From the NCBI GenBank assembly GCA_023238725.1, contig CM041531.1, positions 9,284,143 through 9,348,142 of the forward strand: DNA of 64,000 nucleotides. The letters are read 5' to 3'. Under the pieces are notes generated by a model. It was not told where the DNA came from. It ran no database searches and saw only the letters and a list, made by a program, of their open reading frames with translations. Position 1 is the first letter of the stretch. Every line of letters starts with the position of its first letter. This DNA is from Scortum barcoo. Lineage: Eukaryota > Chordata > Actinopteri > Centrarchiformes > Terapontidae. Positions 62,160 to 64,000 of the stretch are shown here, piece after piece. Position numbers and translations under genes: made by a program.

Positions 62160-62530
62160 TAATAATGATAATACACTTTTTTTATGCAGCACTTTTCAAA
62201 ACAAAGCTAAGAAGTGCTTTACACGGTTAAGCCCGCAAAAACCCAACAATACAATATATGTTTGTGTTACTAAAAAGCTAATTTTAATCGTCTTATTAAA
62301 AGCAGAAAAAGGTGAAAAAAGGAAGTTCCAGAGCTGAGGAGCCCTGACTGGAAGAGCCTGGTCACCTTCTTGAGCTTGACTTAGGAAGGAGCCCTGTCTG
62401 AGGATCTGAGGCTTCGCTCTGTCTCGCAGTGAGGCAGAAATTCAGCGATATAACTGAGATACACCATTTAGTGCTTTAAAGATAATCGAGACAAGATGTT
62501 TTTATAAAGATGGGATAGACTTTGGAGGCC
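62160..62530. mobile_element. dispersed teleost repeat fragment
   Basis: 'gcagcacttttcaaaacaaa', 'aagaagtgctttaca', 'gaagttccagagctgaggag' and 'tttagtgctttaaagataat' follow a repeat common in fish transcripts and introns. Family not named. Confidence 0.5.
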
Positions 62531-64000
62531 CAAAAAGAATGGTTTCAAATTTGTTTTCATAGAGCTGGAGCAGGTTTTGCGACATCCAGCATGATTTCAG
62601 ACAGAAAAAATAAGAACTGATGAAAACTGCCTCCCTGACTGGTTATTAATTGGACATCAATGTGTGTGTCATACGGATAGCAGTGGTACTGAATTTTGCA
62701 TTTGTTTAAGATTACGCCCCGGGAAACAAATGTATACGCAGTACAAAGATGGAGCCTTGGGGAATACCACAGGTCAGAGCGGGCGCAGAGGAGGAGGTAA
62801 TTTAAAATAAGTCTAAAACAGACGAAATTCATACGGTTAGGTTCTTTCTAAAATAATGGCACCAACATTATTAAAAATCTCTGAACTCAGGCAGGTATAA
62901 CATCTAAAGGACCGGATACAGGCTTTGGTTTGGCAACTTTGGCCTTTACAGTGCACAATGAGTCCTCAAAGTCCTCAAAATTATTAAGGAAAGCAAAAGG
63001 CATTGTATTAGGTCATGAACTGGTAACGAACTGGAAACACTCAAGACACACCACTTCTCTACTGCAAGTTGAAGTGTCTGTACTTCCACACTCAAGCCCA
63101 GTCCTCATTCTCTCTAAGCAACTTCATCTTTTCAAAGAGTGCTTATCCTCTTTTCTGTACCTCCAAAGCGCTGCATTAGCTGGGGCAGTAAAGCTCACTA
63201 GGGACAACAGAGAATATTCTCTCGCCTCAAGGGGGGGAACAGGAAAAATAGTTGAGTGATGCCTCCATCTAGCTGACTAATGAACAGTTCAGCCGGGGTC
63301 AATCCATTACAACCAAAAGCATTTAATTATTAATTACGGGCAATCTAAAGGCAGATAAGGACAAGTGACATTGTATGTTTAATGTGTGATATGGTGAAGG
63401 GTTTTGGGGGGGCTGGTTTAAGCTACAGAAAGGTTGTGGCATTTTTGTTATGAATATACATAGGCAAAGAAAAAACAGAGAGAGGAGGAAAAGACAGCTG
63501 AAAATATATATGCAGTGTGAGCTTACACATTCATGGTCACAAACAATAAAATAAGCGAGTTCATAAAACTCTACAGGTTTAGCACAGAAAAAGAGAGGAG
63601 ACACATTTCAGAATCAGATGGCACCCTGGTAAGTCATTATAAAGAGAGTGAGAAATACACCAGATATCCCCTAAATTATTTTATTTTGTAAAGTGCCACT
63701 CCACTGTCTGTTTTTATGATGAGATGTGTCAGTTTTTGGTTATTTTACAGTGTACAATCAATTACAAGTATGGAAGTGTGACATTATTGGAAAATGGAAG
63801 AGAGTGAAATCAGGATGGAGGGGAGATTCAATTTTAAACTACAAAAACAACAAAAAATGGGTTGTTTTTAAAGAGGTGATAGATATGTTGGTTTAAAGAA
63901 CATCTTGGAATTGTGTGTGTCAATTGTGTGTGTCAGCTTTACTGTGTGTCTGTTGTTAAATAAAATAAAACAGCTTTATCTGTCTGTTCATTTTCGATCT

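Larger units (their letters stand above)
56479..64000 (-). other. map2k5: map2k5 intron (continues beyond the window)
   Basis: About 7.5 kb without a further recognisable kinase exon. It contains candidate elements at 60240-60480 and 60960-61080 and a repeat at 62160-62530. The frame 57640-57921 has a polar stretch that resembles nothing I know. Confidence 0.7.

Noticed and set aside
56500..64000. Search for upstream map2k5 kinase exons
   Set aside because: No sequence encoding the LQLLQCIVDE or FPYPQ-type segments was seen on the minus strand; they probably lie beyond the window.

Overview
This window looks like nuclear DNA of a ray-finned fish, most likely a percomorph teleost. The genes are split into short exons with GT/AG borders and lie in AT-rich, repeat-dotted non-coding DNA. 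The repeats are of types I know from teleost genomes: a tRNA-derived SINE, LINE tails ending in 'ggatcaataaa'-like sequence, a short inverted-repeat transposon and an 'acaaa..gacc' minisatellite. There is no sign of a prokaryotic or viral genome. The species cannot be named from the sequence alone.

Three genes can be supported, all on the minus strand. From right to left (their direction of transcription) they are: (1) the last three coding exons of map2k5 (MEK5 kinase), 56478 to 44165; (2) a complete skor1 gene (SKI-family transcriptional corepressor 1, also called CORL1/LBXCOR1), eight coding exons from 30261 to 23906, whose splice phases all agree and give 766 residues; (3) the first coding exon of pias1 (SUMO E3 ligase), 14677 to 14654, in a CpG-rich promoter. 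The rest of pias1 lies left of the window, so its first intron exceeds 14.6 kb. The order map2k5, skor1, pias1, all in one orientation, is also that of the human locus. This supports all three calls.

Layout: 1-14653 is pias1 intron 1 (LINE tails, an inverted-repeat transposon, microsatellites, candidate conserved elements). 14654-14800 is the pias1 first exon and promoter. About 14800-22700 is intergenic, with a SINE, LINE pieces, a minisatellite element and CTCF-like sites. 22700-31000 is skor1 with its probable 3'UTR, introns and a proposed non-coding first exon. 31000-42000 is skor1 upstream DNA with simple repeats, several enhancer-like blocks and a strong CTCF-like site. 42000-64000 is the 3' part of map2k5 with long introns that hold more enhancer-like blocks.

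The most plausible biology is a developmental regulatory domain. skor1 is a neural corepressor and the likely target of enhancers spread through its flanks and the introns of the housekeeping-type neighbours map2k5 and pias1. I found no undescribed enzyme system. The unusual items are structural: five consecutive phase 1-1 skor1 exons, a skor1 splice donor that abuts a LINE-like tail, a palindromic MYB-motif array next to the pias1 promoter, CTCF-like motifs around skor1, and inverted homeodomain motifs inside candidate enhancers. All conservation claims are inference, because no alignment could be run.
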